The notes under the pieces: generated by a model
The model's input: the letters and a program-made list of their open reading frames with translations, nothing else
The model's database searches: none
Told to the model about the DNA's origin: nothing
Program-made: the position numbers and the translations under genes
Shown: in pieces, positions 7,642-17,311 of the stretch
Layout: each line of letters opens with the position of its first letter
How positions within the stretch are numbered: the first letter of the stretch is position 1
DNA from: Cyclobacteriaceae bacterium
GTDB taxonomy: Bacteria; Bacteroidota; Bacteroidia; Cytophagales; Cyclobacteriaceae
NCBI GenBank assembly: GCA_016786495.1
Contig: JAEUUJ010000051.1
Coordinates: forward strand, 62,001-126,000
DNA length: 64,000 bases
Direction of reading: 5' to 3'

Positions 7642-8139
7642 ATGTTTGCACCCTTTGAATCATTCGATAACTCAGCCCGCATCTGGATTTATCAGTCTGG
7701 CCGGAAGTTCACAGAAGCCGAGAAAAGCACAATTTCGGAGACCCTCACAGCGTTTACTCATTCATGGGTGGTGCATGGCAATCCGCTGAAAACTTCCTTT
7801 ACGATTTTGTTGGATCAATTTATCGTGCTGGCAGCAGATGAAACGTTCAACGAAGCCAGTGGTTGCTCCATCGATTCTTCGGTGCGGGTGATGCGGCAGC
7901 TTGATCAGCAGTTTTCGCTGGGATTGTTCGACCGGACGCAGGTTGCTTTCCGCAAGGACGATAACATTGAAATTATCCCCCTGAATGAGTTACCCCGGGC
8001 CTTGGCCGAGGGCCGTTGGAGTCACGATTCACCATTCTTTAATAATGTAATAGCCACCAAAGGGCAATTGACAAATGAATGGATTGTGCCCGCAAACCGG
8101 TCGTGGCTCAAGCGATACCTGTCAAAAACTGTTGTTTAG
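7642..8139 (+). CDS. Conserved Bacteroidota protein of unknown function
   Basis: 165 residues, no signal peptide or membrane segment. From memory, relatives are often labelled 'ABC transporter ATPase' in Bacteroidota genomes, but no Walker A, Walker B or ABC signature is present, so that label is unsupported. Visible features are the opening IWIYQSGRKFTEAE, a Cys-containing segment (NEASGCSIDSSVRVM), and the end EWIVPANRSWLKRYL. Probably cytosolic. It has its own promoter-like motif and lies 25 bases ahead of the PorE-like gene. Function not recognised. Confidence 0.75.
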   Translation: MFAPFESFDNSARIWIYQSGRKFTEAEKSTISETLTAFTHSWVVHGNPLKTSFTILLDQFIVLAADETFNEASGCSIDSSVRVMRQLDQQFSLGLFDRTQVAFRKDDNIEIIPLNELPRALAEGRWSHDSPFFNNVIATKGQLTNEWIVPANRSWLKRYLSKTVV

Positions 8140-8164
8140 GACTTTTTTGTAGCTTTAGGATTGA

Positions 8165-10201
8165 ATGAAAAACATGAGGGTTGTTATAGCATTTGTCGCC
8201 TTGCTACTGGTTGTTGGATGCAGCGTTGAGAAGAAGGCACTGAAGTCATTCAATCGGGGTGAATATCAGAATACCATCAATTTATTGAAGGGTTCCAAAA
8301 CGGCTACCTCGGGCCGAGCAAATTTTTTGATTGCTGAATCCTATCGCCTTTCAAACCGGATAAAAGAAGCTGAAGAGTATTACCAGAAAGCTGGTGGGCG
8401 CGGCTTTGACAAAGACACCATTCAATTTTACTATTCGCAGGCACTGAAAGCCAACGGCAACTATGAAGAAGCGCGTAAAGAGCTTCAGGAACTTCAGGCA
8501 CGAACAATCAACGAGTTGTTGAAAGAGCGTGCAGCAGCCGAACTCAACGGATTGGATTACCTCAATAACCTCCGGCAGAAACCAAATTACTATCGCATTA
8601 AAAACCTCGAGTTGCTGAACACACCGGCCAGCGAATACTCACCTGCGTATTTGAACAACGAGTTGTACTACACATCATCCCGTGGCAACGGAAAAATCTA
8701 TAGCGCCACCGGCACTCCGTTCACCAGTATTTATAAAGTGGCCTCCCGCGGAGCAAATGTCGATATGGCAACGCTTACACCTCTTCCCTCCAGTATTAAC
8801 ACCGAAAATGTAAACAACGGCACCGTTGCTTTTTCACCTGATGGGAAGATCATGGTTTTCGGAAAGGGGAATTCGGGAAGAAAGAAAGGTTCGGCCGATG
8901 TGGATCTCTATATTGCTCGTTATCGTAACGGTCAGTGGGGTGACGCGCAAATTATCACGGGTAGTGTTAACACCGCTGCAAAGGATGATGAGACGGCCAA
9001 TAACTATAGTTGGGATTCTACACCTGCCTTTAGCCCGGACGGACGTACGTTGTATTTTGCATCAAACAGACTGGGAGGGTACGGGGGAACCGATATCTAT
9101 GCGGCACAAATGGATGCTCGTGGAAGATTCTCCCGAGTTCGAAACCTCGGCCCCGAGATTAATACACCCGGTAATGAAATGTTTCCATACGTAGCGGAGG
9201 ATGCCAAGTTTTACTTTGCTTCGGATGCACATCCGGGCTTTGGCGGACTTGATCTTTTTGTGGTGAAACGGGTTAACGGCAAAACAACCATTGAAAACCT
9301 GGGAGAACCGGTCAATTCAAACGGAGATGACTTTGGAATTTTTCTTGTCCGACCCGACCGGGGATTTTTTGTTTCGAACCGTGATGGCGGAAAGGGCGAT
9401 GACGATGTGTACACGTTTGTGAATGAAGACCCCGATCTGCGTGTAGTAAACTACTATCTCGCGGGCGTTACCTACACACCGGATAAAGCCGGTAAGCTTC
9501 AAATTCTTCCGAACACAAAAGTTTCACTGATTGATGCCAACAGCAACGTCATGCAGGACTATGTAACGGGCAACGATGGAAAATTCCTGTTCAGAGTTTA
9601 CGAAAATGAAAACTATAATCTCATTGGTGAACAAGACGGCTACTTAGTAAAACGCCAAACCTACACCACACTTGGGAAGACTGTTGATCCTAAAACGCTC
9701 ACCGAGCTGATCACCAATATTACACTTGATACAATTGTTGTGTTGGATAAGATTGAGATTAACAAAGTGTTCCGGCTGGAGAACATTTACTTTGAGTTCG
9801 ACAGCGTTCGAATCACCTCCACGGCAGCGAAGGAGTTGGACAAACTTGTTCAATTGCTGAACGACAACCCGGAGATCAAAATTGAGATGGGCTCCCATAC
9901 GGATAGTGTGGGTTCAAATTCCTATAATTACGAACTCTCAAAAGGCCGTGCGGAATCCACAGTGCGATACCTGGTTGATCACGGAATTTCTGCCGAGCGG
10001 TTAACGGCACGTGGCTATGGCGAAGAAAAGCCGATTGCCCGAAACACAAATCCTGATGGAACCGACAATCCGAAGGGCCGCGACATGAACAGACGCACAG
10101 AATTCAAGATTCTTGAGGTTCGCGAACGCGCCAAGCCTATTGAAGAGGAGGTTGAGCCCGAATTCGATGAAGATAAATACTTTAAAAAGGATGGCGGCTG
10201 A
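8165..10201 (+). CDS. PorE-like OmpA family lipoprotein (TPR, propeller, CRD, OmpA)
   Basis: 678 residues with a lipoprotein leader ending LLVVGC (Cys19). Order of domains: TPR-like helices (about 30-140), a beta-propeller of PD40/TolB-like repeats (about 150-420, e.g. AFSPDGRTLYFASNRLGG and DDFGIFLVRPDRGFFVSNRDGG), a carboxypeptidase-regulatory-like domain (about 430-540), and a C-terminal OmpA peptidoglycan-binding domain (about 550-660, VRITSTAAKELDKLV and GRAESTVRYLVDHGISAERL). This is the layout of PorE of Porphyromonas gingivalis, an envelope component of the type IX secretion system. The T9SS assignment is inference from architecture. Ends at a strong terminator. Confidence 0.85.
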   Translation: MKNMRVVIAFVALLLVVGCSVEKKALKSFNRGEYQNTINLLKGSKTATSGRANFLIAESYRLSNRIKEAEEYYQKAGGRGFDKDTIQFYYSQALKANGNYEEARKELQELQARTINELLKERAAAELNGLDYLNNLRQKPNYYRIKNLELLNTPASEYSPAYLNNELYYTSSRGNGKIYSATGTPFTSIYKVASRGANVDMATLTPLPSSINTENVNNGTVAFSPDGKIMVFGKGNSGRKKGSADVDLYIARYRNGQWGDAQIITGSVNTAAKDDETANNYSWDSTPAFSPDGRTLYFASNRLGGYGGTDIYAAQMDARGRFSRVRNLGPEINTPGNEMFPYVAEDAKFYFASDAHPGFGGLDLFVVKRVNGKTTIENLGEPVNSNGDDFGIFLVRPDRGFFVSNRDGGKGDDDVYTFVNEDPDLRVVNYYLAGVTYTPDKAGKLQILPNTKVSLIDANSNVMQDYVTGNDGKFLFRVYENENYNLIGEQDGYLVKRQTYTTLGKTVDPKTLTELITNITLDTIVVLDKIEINKVFRLENIYFEFDSVRITSTAAKELDKLVQLLNDNPEIKIEMGSHTDSVGSNSYNYELSKGRAESTVRYLVDHGISAERLTARGYGEEKPIARNTNPDGTDNPKGRDMNRRTEFKILEVRERAKPIEEEVEPEFDEDKYFKKDGG

Positions 10202-10222
10202 CAACCCCGTTAACGATCAACA

Positions 10223-10250
10223 CATGCCGGAGTAACTTCCGGCATTTTTG
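10223..10250 (+). terminator. Intrinsic terminator after the PorE-like gene
   Basis: Perfect 8-bp stem ATGCCGGA/TCCGGCAT (10224-10231, 10238-10245), 6-base loop, then five T. Confidence 0.88.
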
Positions 10251-10273
10251 TTTTCAGCCTTTTTATAACTTTG
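10248..10273 (+). promoter_or_regulatory. Promoter of fumC
   Basis: -7 element TAACTTTG at 10266-10273 with a TTG at 10248-10250 as -33. The spacing of 15 is a little short. The motif covers the upstream TTG codon at 10271, which argues for translation from ATG 10295. Confidence 0.65.
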
Positions 10274-10294
10274 AACATCAAACAACCAACCAAC

Positions 10295-11689
10295 ATGAGC
10301 TACCGCATTGAGAAAGACACCATGGGCGAAGTAAAAGTGCCTGCCGATAAATACTGGGGCGCACAAACCGAACGCTCCCGCAACAACTTTAAAATCGGCC
10401 CGGAGGCCAGCATGCCGAAAGAAATCATTTATGCTTTCGGATACCTAAAGAAAGCTGCGGCCATGGCCAACCATGAGTTGGGCGTTCTTGCGGCCGATAA
10501 GAAAGACCTGATCGCAAAAGCATGTGATGAAATTATTGCCGGTAAACTTGACGATCAGTTTCCGTTAGTGATCTGGCAAACCGGATCGGGCACGCAAAGC
10601 AACATGAATGCAAACGAAGTGATCGCATACCGCGCACATGTGTTAAGCGGAGGCAATCTGGCTGACGAGAAAAAAGTACTCCATCCGAACGATGATGTGA
10701 ACAAATCGCAATCATCAAACGATACGTTTCCCACTGCAATGCACATTGCGGCCTATAAGCAGGTAACAGAGATTACCCTGCCCGGCATGAAGAAACTTCG
10801 CGACACGCTCGATAAGAAAGCAAAGGAATACAAAAGCATTGTGAAGACTGGTCGTACACACTTCATGGACGCGACTCCGTTAACGCTTGGACAGGAATTT
10901 TCAGGATACGTTCAGCAAATAGACAACAGCATGCGTGCGATTAAGAATGCGCTTGAAGTGGTACGGGAACTTGCGTTGGGCGGAACTGCCGTTGGAACCG
11001 GATTGAACACTCCGAAAGGATATGATGTATTGGTTGCTAAGAAGATTGCTGAATTAACGGGCTATCCGTTCGTGACAGCTCCAAATAAATTTGAAGCGCT
11101 TGCTGCGCACGATGCCATGGTGGAATTGTCGGGCGCGCTGAAGCGTTCAGCCGTTGCGTTCATGAAAATTGCGAACGACATCCGCATGTTAAGTTCCGGA
11201 CCGCGTTCGGGCATCGGTGAGGTTATCATTCCGGATAACGAACCAGGCTCATCAATCATGCCCGGTAAAGTAAATCCTACACAACCCGAAGCATTAACGA
11301 TGGTGTGTGCACAGGTTGTCGGAAATGATGTGGCTGTTTCAGTGGGTGGTATGAATGGTCATTTTGAACTGAACGTTTTCAAACCGGTTATTGCCGCAAA
11401 CGTTCTGCAGTCAGCACGATTGCTGGGCGATGCCTGTGTGTCGTTTAACGACAAGTGTGCAGAAGGCATTGAGCCTAACCTGGCCATTATCAAGCAACAC
11501 ATGGAGAATTCACTGATGCTTGTCACTTCACTCAATACCCATATCGGCTATGAGAATGCAGCAAAAATTGCGAAGAAAGCGCATAAGGAAAACAAAACGT
11601 TGCGCGAAGCAGCGGTTGAGCTTGGCTTGTTGACTTCAGAACAGTTTGACGAATGGGTTCGTCCGGAGAAGATGGTCGGAAGCCTCTGA
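10295..11689 (+). CDS. fumC: Fumarate hydratase class II
   Basis: 464 residues, the normal length of class II fumarase, which reversibly hydrates fumarate to malate in the TCA cycle; iron-free cytosolic homotetramer. Signature [15 protein letters not shown] near residue 315, plus [15 protein letters not shown] near 100 and [13 protein letters not shown] near 180 carrying active-site residues. ATG 10295 is chosen because an upstream in-frame TTG lies inside the -7 promoter element. Monocistronic: own promoter upstream and a 142-base gap downstream. Confidence 0.97.
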   Translation: MSYRIEKDTMGEVKVPADKYWGAQTERSRNNFKIGPEASMPKEIIYAFGYLKKAAAMANHELGVLAADKKDLIAKACDEIIAGKLDDQFPLVIWQTGSGTQSNMNANEVIAYRAHVLSGGNLADEKKVLHPNDDVNKSQSSNDTFPTAMHIAAYKQVTEITLPGMKKLRDTLDKKAKEYKSIVKTGRTHFMDATPLTLGQEFSGYVQQIDNSMRAIKNALEVVRELALGGTAVGTGLNTPKGYDVLVAKKIAELTGYPFVTAPNKFEALAAHDAMVELSGALKRSAVAFMKIANDIRMLSSGPRSGIGEVIIPDNEPGSSIMPGKVNPTQPEALTMVCAQVVGNDVAVSVGGMNGHFELNVFKPVIAANVLQSARLLGDACVSFNDKCAEGIEPNLAIIKQHMENSLMLVTSLNTHIGYENAAKIAKKAHKENKTLREAAVELGLLTSEQFDEWVRPEKMVGSL

Positions 11690-11831
11690 AAATTAGGATT
11701 TTAGAAATATTTCGTACTTTTAAATAAGATTTAACCTCTGGCATTTAACAGGTCAGGTCTAGAGACTGCTCAGGCGGATCATATTCATGACCATTTTTTG
11801 TGACCACTTTATAAAAAACAAAAACACACAC

Positions 11832-12482
11832 ATGAAAAAACTAACACTACTATTCTGTCTGGTTTTACTTTTTGCGGGCACCGAGTCATTCGCCCAGCTC
11901 TCCAAGCAAGAAAAAAAGGAGTGGAAGAAGAAAGCCAAGGAGTTCAAGAAGAACCCCGCAGCGCTAAAAACACTGACCGAAGAAAAAAAGGCGGCAGACG
12001 ACAATGTGGTAACGCTAACCAATCAAACCAAGCAACTGCAGTCGACTATTAGCGACAAAGATGCAAAGATCGCGGAGTTGGAAGACCAGCTTTCCCGCTT
12101 GCGCTCTGAGCTGACAGCCGCGAAAGCGGAATTGGCGCAACTGAAAGAAAATCCGGTGATCAATCCGATGGACTTTTCAAAAGGCGTGGTGTTCAAGGTT
12201 CAGATCGGTGCATTCAAAAACAAAGACCTGAAGAAGTATTTTGATAACAACCCGAACTTCGGTGGTGAAGCTACCGACAAAGGTGATCAAAAACTTACCA
12301 TCGGAGTCTTCCGCGATTATTGGGAAGCCGATACCTTCAAAAAATACATGCGCGAGATGGGCGTGAAGGATGCGTGGATCGTTCCTTACAAAGATGGTCA
12401 GCGTGTTGAAATTAAAGATGTTCTCGAAGGCGTGGTTGGCGATAAAGTGCCTGCCAAGCCCGCAGATGCCCCAAAGCAATAA
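11832..12482 (+). CDS. Secreted SPOR-like protein with coiled coil
   Basis: 216 residues from ATG 11832, where a clear Sec signal peptide begins (MKKLTLLFCLVLLFAGTESFAQ). A charged helix follows (about 25-110; KKEWKKKAKEFKKN, then a heptad-like stretch ending RSELTAAKAELAQLKE). The C-terminal half (VVFKVQIGAFKNKD to about residue 195) resembles a SPOR domain, which binds denuded peptidoglycan glycans. Similar Bacteroidota proteins are often mislabelled ezrin/radixin/moesin because of the coiled coil. Likely a periplasmic cell-wall-associated protein. Single gene ended by a terminator. Confidence 0.75.
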   Translation: MKKLTLLFCLVLLFAGTESFAQLSKQEKKEWKKKAKEFKKNPAALKTLTEEKKAADDNVVTLTNQTKQLQSTISDKDAKIAELEDQLSRLRSELTAAKAELAQLKENPVINPMDFSKGVVFKVQIGAFKNKDLKKYFDNNPNFGGEATDKGDQKLTIGVFRDYWEADTFKKYMREMGVKDAWIVPYKDGQRVEIKDVLEGVVGDKVPAKPADAPKQ

Positions 12483-12503
12483 GTTGACATAACCTGTCAG
12501 TGA

Positions 12504-12530
12504 AAGAGCAGCATCATCGCTGCTCTTTTT
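12504..12530 (+). terminator. Intrinsic terminator after the SPOR-like gene
   Basis: Stem GAGCAGC/GCTGCTC (12506-12512, 12519-12525), 6-base loop, then five T. Confidence 0.88.
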
Positions 12531-12554
12531 GTATTCTTGCAGATGTAAACAGGT

Positions 12555-14255
12555 ATGGAAAAGCGCTGGATTTATAAACCAATTCCACCCCGCGAAGCTG
12601 TCGAAAGGCTTTCGCAGGAAATCAACATTAATTCCTACCTCAGCACCATCCTTGTTCAGCGCGGCACGAAGGACTTCGAATCGGCAAAAGCGTATTTCCG
12701 TCCAACGCTGAACGAACTGCATGATCCCTTTCTGATGAAAGACATCCAACAAGCGGTTGATCGCTTAAAGCGTGCGATTGATTCGCATGAAAAAATACTG
12801 GTGTATGGCGACTATGACGTGGATGGCACTACTGCAGTAGCGCTGGTATACAGCTACCTCCGCGAGTTTCATCCGCACTGTGCAGTTTATATACCCGACC
12901 GGCAGAAGGAAGGGTATGGTGTGTCGCGTGCCGGCATAGAGTGGGCAGACGAAAATGGCTACTCGCTGATCATTGCATTAGACTGCGGCATCAAGGCTTC
13001 CGATATGGTGGTGCTGGCAGAACACAAGGGCATTGATTTTATCATCTGCGATCATCACCTCCCCGATGAAGAAATCCCGAATGCTGTTGCCGTACTTGAT
13101 CCCAAACGAAAGGATTGCCGCTATCCGTATAAGGAGCTTAGCGGATGTGCGCTGGGTTTCAAACTTATTCAGGCGTTTGCGCGGCAGCATCGAAATGAGC
13201 AAGACGTTTATCGTTTCCTCGACTTAGTGGCTGTAAGCACGGCATCTGATATTGTGCCGATCACCGGTGAGAACCGTATCCTCACCTATTTCGGTTTAAA
13301 GAAACTGAATGAAAACCCGTTACCGGGCCTGAAAGCCTTACGCGAAGTATCGCAAAATCGCAGCGACCTGGATGTATCCGGAATCGTGTTTACGCTGGGG
13401 CCCCGCATCAATGCGGCCGGTCGCGTAGCACACGCAAGTGCTGCGGTGGAGTTACTGATCGCTGAAACAGAGTCAGAAGCAATGCAACTGGCGGGTGCAT
13501 TAAATCTAAACAACGACACGCGCAGGCAGTTCGATCTCGATATAACCGAGGAAGCCTTGTCGATGATCCACAATAGTGAGGTACTGCGAGCAGCGAAATC
13601 AACAGTTTTATTTAAGAACACGTGGCATAAAGGAGTAATTGGCATAGTTGCTGCTCGGTGTATTGAAAAATATTACCGGCCTACTGTGATCCTTACTGAA
13701 TCAAACGACAAAATAACCGGCTCTGCGCGCAGCGTTATGGGGTTTGACCTCTATGAGGCAATCTGCAAGTGCAGTGACCTGCTCGAAAAATTTGGGGGCC
13801 ACAAGTATGCCGCAGGTCTTACGATGGAGAAGAAAAATCTGGAGGCTTTCCAGCAGCGCTTTGAAGAAGTAGTGACAGCCCAGATTACTTCGGAAATGCT
13901 GACACCTTCGATAGAGATAGACACACCTATTTCCTTCGATGCGATAACACCCAAGTTTATTAATGTGCTGAAGCAGATGGCACCCTTCGGCCCTGAAAAT
14001 CAGAAGCCTGTTTTTGAAGCAAAGAACGTATACGCTTCGAATTCCCTGTCGAACTTTAAAGACCGTCACGTGAAGTTTACGGCATCGCAGGAGGGTAATG
14101 GCAGCGCATTTCAGGTGGTGGGATTTGATTTAGGTGAACATTACGAACAGCTTGCCATGCAAACACCGTTTCGCATGGCATTCACAATAGAAGAAAACTA
14201 TTACAACGGATATACGTCTATTCAGCTTCGCGCGAAAGACATAAAGTTTGACTGA
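12555..14255 (+). CDS. recJ: Single-stranded-DNA-specific exonuclease RecJ
   Basis: 566 residues, typical of RecJ, a 5'-3' single-strand DNA exonuclease in recombination and mismatch/base-excision repair. DHH phosphoesterase motifs are intact: [15 protein letters not shown] near residue 80-95, CDHH with Asp166, and the DHHA1 motif [11 protein letters not shown] near residue 415; an OB-like C-terminal domain follows. lptB starts one base after its stop, so the two form a translationally linked pair. Confidence 0.97.
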   Translation: MEKRWIYKPIPPREAVERLSQEININSYLSTILVQRGTKDFESAKAYFRPTLNELHDPFLMKDIQQAVDRLKRAIDSHEKILVYGDYDVDGTTAVALVYSYLREFHPHCAVYIPDRQKEGYGVSRAGIEWADENGYSLIIALDCGIKASDMVVLAEHKGIDFIICDHHLPDEEIPNAVAVLDPKRKDCRYPYKELSGCALGFKLIQAFARQHRNEQDVYRFLDLVAVSTASDIVPITGENRILTYFGLKKLNENPLPGLKALREVSQNRSDLDVSGIVFTLGPRINAAGRVAHASAAVELLIAETESEAMQLAGALNLNNDTRRQFDLDITEEALSMIHNSEVLRAAKSTVLFKNTWHKGVIGIVAARCIEKYYRPTVILTESNDKITGSARSVMGFDLYEAICKCSDLLEKFGGHKYAAGLTMEKKNLEAFQQRFEEVVTAQITSEMLTPSIEIDTPISFDAITPKFINVLKQMAPFGPENQKPVFEAKNVYASNSLSNFKDRHVKFTASQEGNGSAFQVVGFDLGEHYEQLAMQTPFRMAFTIEENYYNGYTSIQLRAKDIKFD

Positions 14256-14256
14256 T

Positions 14257-15009
14257 ATGAAATTACGGGCAGAGAACCTTGTTAAGAAATATAAAACCCG
14301 CACGGTGGTTAATAATGTTTCGGTGGAAGTTAACCAGGGAGAGATTGTTGGTTTGCTCGGACCGAACGGTGCCGGAAAAACAACTTCCTTTTATATGATT
14401 GTCGGGTTGATTAAGCCTAACGAGGGGAAGATTTTTTTGGAAAACGAAGAGATCACTCCGTTGCCGATGTATCAACGCGCCAAGCTTGGACTGGGCTACC
14501 TGGCTCAGGAAGCCTCGGTATTCAGAAAGCTTACGGTGGAAGAAAATATTTTGGCCGTGTTGGAGATGCGCGATAATACCAGCAAAGAGCGCAAAGAAAA
14601 GGTTGACCAATTACTGGAAGAATTCAGTTTACAAAAGGTTCGGAAGAACTTAGGCATGTCGCTGTCGGGCGGAGAGCGCAGGAGAACGGAAATTGCACGT
14701 GCGCTGGCGGTTGATCCGAAATTCGTGTTGCTTGACGAGCCTTTTGCCGGGGTTGACCCAATCGCTGTAGAAGAAATTCAAACCATCATCGCACGATTGA
14801 AAAAGAAAAACATAGGCATCCTCATCACCGACCACAACGTTGATGAAACACTGTCGATCACCGACCGCGCATATCTGATGGTAGATGGAAAGCTCTTCAA
14901 GTCAGGAACCGCGGAAGAGCTGGCAAACGACCCACAGGTGCGCAAGGTTTATCTCGGCCAGAACTTCGAACTGCGCAGGTCCAAATCAGTTACTGACAAT
15001 TCCTTGTAA
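14257..15009 (+). CDS. lptB: LPS export ABC transporter ATP-binding protein LptB
   Basis: 250 residues from ATG 14257; a TTG nine bases upstream overlaps recJ and is less likely. Walker [10 protein letters not shown] near residue 40, signature LSGGERRR near residue 140, Walker [14 protein letters not shown] near 160, and the LptB-typical segment [20 protein letters not shown]. LptB powers extraction of lipopolysaccharide from the inner membrane with LptFG, which are not nearby. [16 protein letters not shown] distinguishes it from amino-acid transporter ATPases. Confidence 0.95.
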   Translation: MKLRAENLVKKYKTRTVVNNVSVEVNQGEIVGLLGPNGAGKTTSFYMIVGLIKPNEGKIFLENEEITPLPMYQRAKLGLGYLAQEASVFRKLTVEENILAVLEMRDNTSKERKEKVDQLLEEFSLQKVRKNLGMSLSGGERRRTEIARALAVDPKFVLLDEPFAGVDPIAVEEIQTIIARLKKKNIGILITDHNVDETLSITDRAYLMVDGKLFKSGTAEELANDPQVRKVYLGQNFELRRSKSVTDNSL

Positions 15010-15066
15010 AAGGTACACGCAGTCTCCATTCTTATCCAAAATTTGTATTTTGGATGTTCGTTCCAT

Positions 15067-16599
15067 ATGGGCTTAATCAATTCCATCCTTACCTGGGTAA
15101 TGAAGAAGCGGATCCACCAGATCGAGCTGTTCATGAAATACCCGCATGATGTGCAGGATGAACTTTTGCAAAAGCTCCTGAAAACGGCTAAGGGAACGGA
15201 ATTCGGGCGGAAATACGACTTCGACTCAATCTCAACGTACGAGCAGTTCGCTGAACGTGTTCCGATTTCCACCTACGAAGACCTGTTCCCGTACATCGAA
15301 CGACTCATGCGCGGAGAACAGAACATTCTCTGGCCATCAGAAATCAAATGGTTTTCGAAGTCATCCGGTACAACCAACGCGCGCAGCAAGTTTATTCCGG
15401 TGTCACCCGAGGCGCTGGAAGACTGTCACTTCAAAGGCGGCAAAGACCTGCTGTCGATCTACGTTAATACCCATCCCGAGACAAAAATATTTGATGGAAG
15501 AAGTTTAGGTGTTGGCGGCAGCTATCAATTGAATGAATACGATTCATCGGCAACGTCCTACTACGGAGACGTTTCGGCTGTGATTATGCAAAATCTTCCC
15601 GAATGGGCAGAGTTTATCCGCACGCCCAGTCTTGATACAGCGCTGATGAACAACTGGGAGGAAAAGATCGAAAAGATGGCGCTCGAAACGGCTGGTGTGA
15701 ATGTCACCAGCATTGCAGGCGTTCCCACCTGGACAATCCTGTTGATTCAGAAAATCGTTGAGGCGCAAGGCAAAAAGAACATCACCGAAGTGTGGCCTAA
15801 CCTGGAAGTGTTTTTCCATGGCGCTGTGGCATTCGGCCCCTACCGAAACCTTTTCAAAAAGTTGATTCCCAAAAAGTCCATGAATTATTGGGAGACGTAC
15901 AATGCCAGTGAGGGCTTTTTTGGAATTCAGGATCAGCGCAATTCGGAAGATCTTTTGTTAATGCTCGACTACGGAATTTATTATGAGTTCCTTCCGGTTG
16001 AAGAACTGGACTCAGAAAATCCGAAAGCACTTCAGTTAAGTGAGGTTGAGATCGGAAAAAACTACGCCATGATTATTAGCACCAATGCAGGTTTGTGGCG
16101 CTATAACATTGGCGACACGGTGAAGTTTACGTCTATCCTTCCCTACCGCATAAAAATTTCGGGTCGTACAAAACATTTCATGAATGCGTTTGGTGAGGAG
16201 GTGATTGTTGAGAATGCGGAGATCGCGATCACCCGGGCGTGTGAAGAAACCGGAGCGGTCATGAACAACTTCACCGCGGCACCGGTATACATTGAGCAAG
16301 GCAAACGCGGAGGACATGAATGGATAATAGAGTTCGCCAAGAAGCCGGGCAGTCACAAGAAGTTCGTGGATACACTGGACGACACGCTGCGCAGCATCAA
16401 CTCCGATTATGACGCCAAGCGTGCGAAGGACCTTGCACTTGTTAAACCGATCGTTCACCCGGCCGATGAAGGCACGTTTTATGAGTGGATGAAGAAACGT
16501 GGTAAACTTGGCGGACAAAACAAAGTTCCGCGTCTCTCGAACTCGCGCGAGTATCTCGATGATATTCTGGAAATGATTAAAGCAACGAAGCCCGTTTAG
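15067..16599 (+). CDS. GH3 auxin-responsive promoter family protein
   Basis: 510 residues from ATG 15067. The GH3 fold belongs to the acyl-adenylate superfamily: SKSSGTTNARSKFIPVS near residue 100 is the ATP/phosphate loop, ETYNASEGFFGIQD near 275 the second nucleotide motif, and LWRYNIGDTVKFTS near 345 the third. Plant GH3 enzymes conjugate amino acids to jasmonate or auxin; bacterial homologs are widespread in Bacteroidota and their acid and amine substrates are unknown. Its last four bases overlap the converging deoxynucleoside kinase gene. Confidence 0.88.
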   Translation: MGLINSILTWVMKKRIHQIELFMKYPHDVQDELLQKLLKTAKGTEFGRKYDFDSISTYEQFAERVPISTYEDLFPYIERLMRGEQNILWPSEIKWFSKSSGTTNARSKFIPVSPEALEDCHFKGGKDLLSIYVNTHPETKIFDGRSLGVGGSYQLNEYDSSATSYYGDVSAVIMQNLPEWAEFIRTPSLDTALMNNWEEKIEKMALETAGVNVTSIAGVPTWTILLIQKIVEAQGKKNITEVWPNLEVFFHGAVAFGPYRNLFKKLIPKKSMNYWETYNASEGFFGIQDQRNSEDLLLMLDYGIYYEFLPVEELDSENPKALQLSEVEIGKNYAMIISTNAGLWRYNIGDTVKFTSILPYRIKISGRTKHFMNAFGEEVIVENAEIAITRACEETGAVMNNFTAAPVYIEQGKRGGHEWIIEFAKKPGSHKKFVDTLDDTLRSINSDYDAKRAKDLALVKPIVHPADEGTFYEWMKKRGKLGGQNKVPRLSNSREYLDDILEMIKATKPV

Positions 16600-17228
16600 C
16601 TGAACAGGTTGTTTAGCTCATAGTCAACCTGACTGATCACGTACGCAAAATCTTCCACACGTTCTACAAAATCAAGTTTGTTAACATCGATGATGAGCAG
16701 CTTGCCCTGCGTGTAGTTGCTGATCCACGTTTCGTAGTGTTCGTTCAGATTTTTTAAGTAGTCGATGCGAATCGCGTATTCAAAATCGCGCCCCCGTTTT
16801 TCAATCTGCTTAACAAGCTTTGGAATATCAGCCCGCAGATAAATCAGGAGATCAGGCGGCTTTACGAATTCAATCATTGAATTAAACACATCGAAATAAC
16901 TTTGATAGTCACGTTCGCTGATGTGCCCGCTCTTGCGGAGGTTGGCGGCAAAGATGTGCGCATCTTCGTAAATCGTGCGGTCTTGCACGATCGTTTTATC
17001 GTTGTTGCGTATTTCGTTGATCTGACGAAACCGACTGTTGAGAAAATAGACCTGCAGGTGAAACGCCCACCGGCTCATGTCTTCATAAAAATCACGGAGG
17101 TAGGGGTTATTTTCTACCGACTCGAATAGGGGAATCCAGCCGTAGTGCCTGGCCAGTTTCTCAGCAAGCGTGCTTTTGCCGGAACCGATATTGCCCGAGA
17201 TGGCGATGTGCTTAAGACGGGAAGACAT
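16596..17228 (-). CDS. Deoxynucleoside kinase
   Basis: 210 residues. P-loop ISGNIGSGKST at residues 9-19, DRS-like motif QDRTIYEDAHIFA near residue 85 and the lid arginines in RGRDFEYAIRIDYL near residue 145 identify the deoxynucleoside kinase (dCK/dGK/TK2-like) family, which phosphorylates salvaged deoxynucleosides with ATP. Substrate preference cannot be read from the sequence with confidence. Stops in a 4-base overlap with the GH3 gene. Similar proteins sit beside unrelated genes in Bacteroidota, so the position tells little. Confidence 0.92.
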   Translation of the reverse strand: MSSRLKHIAISGNIGSGKSTLAEKLARHYGWIPLFESVENNPYLRDFYEDMSRWAFHLQVYFLNSRFRQINEIRNNDKTIVQDRTIYEDAHIFAANLRKSGHISERDYQSYFDVFNSMIEFVKPPDLLIYLRADIPKLVKQIEKRGRDFEYAIRIDYLKNLNEHYETWISNYTQGKLLIIDVNKLDFVERVEDFAYVISQVDYELNNLFS

Positions 17229-17311
17229 AGGCCCTAAATTAACCCCCCGAACTGTACGGGCAAACAGAAATCCCGATTCAAGTGTTTATATTCCAAAAAC
17301 ATTCGCTAACC

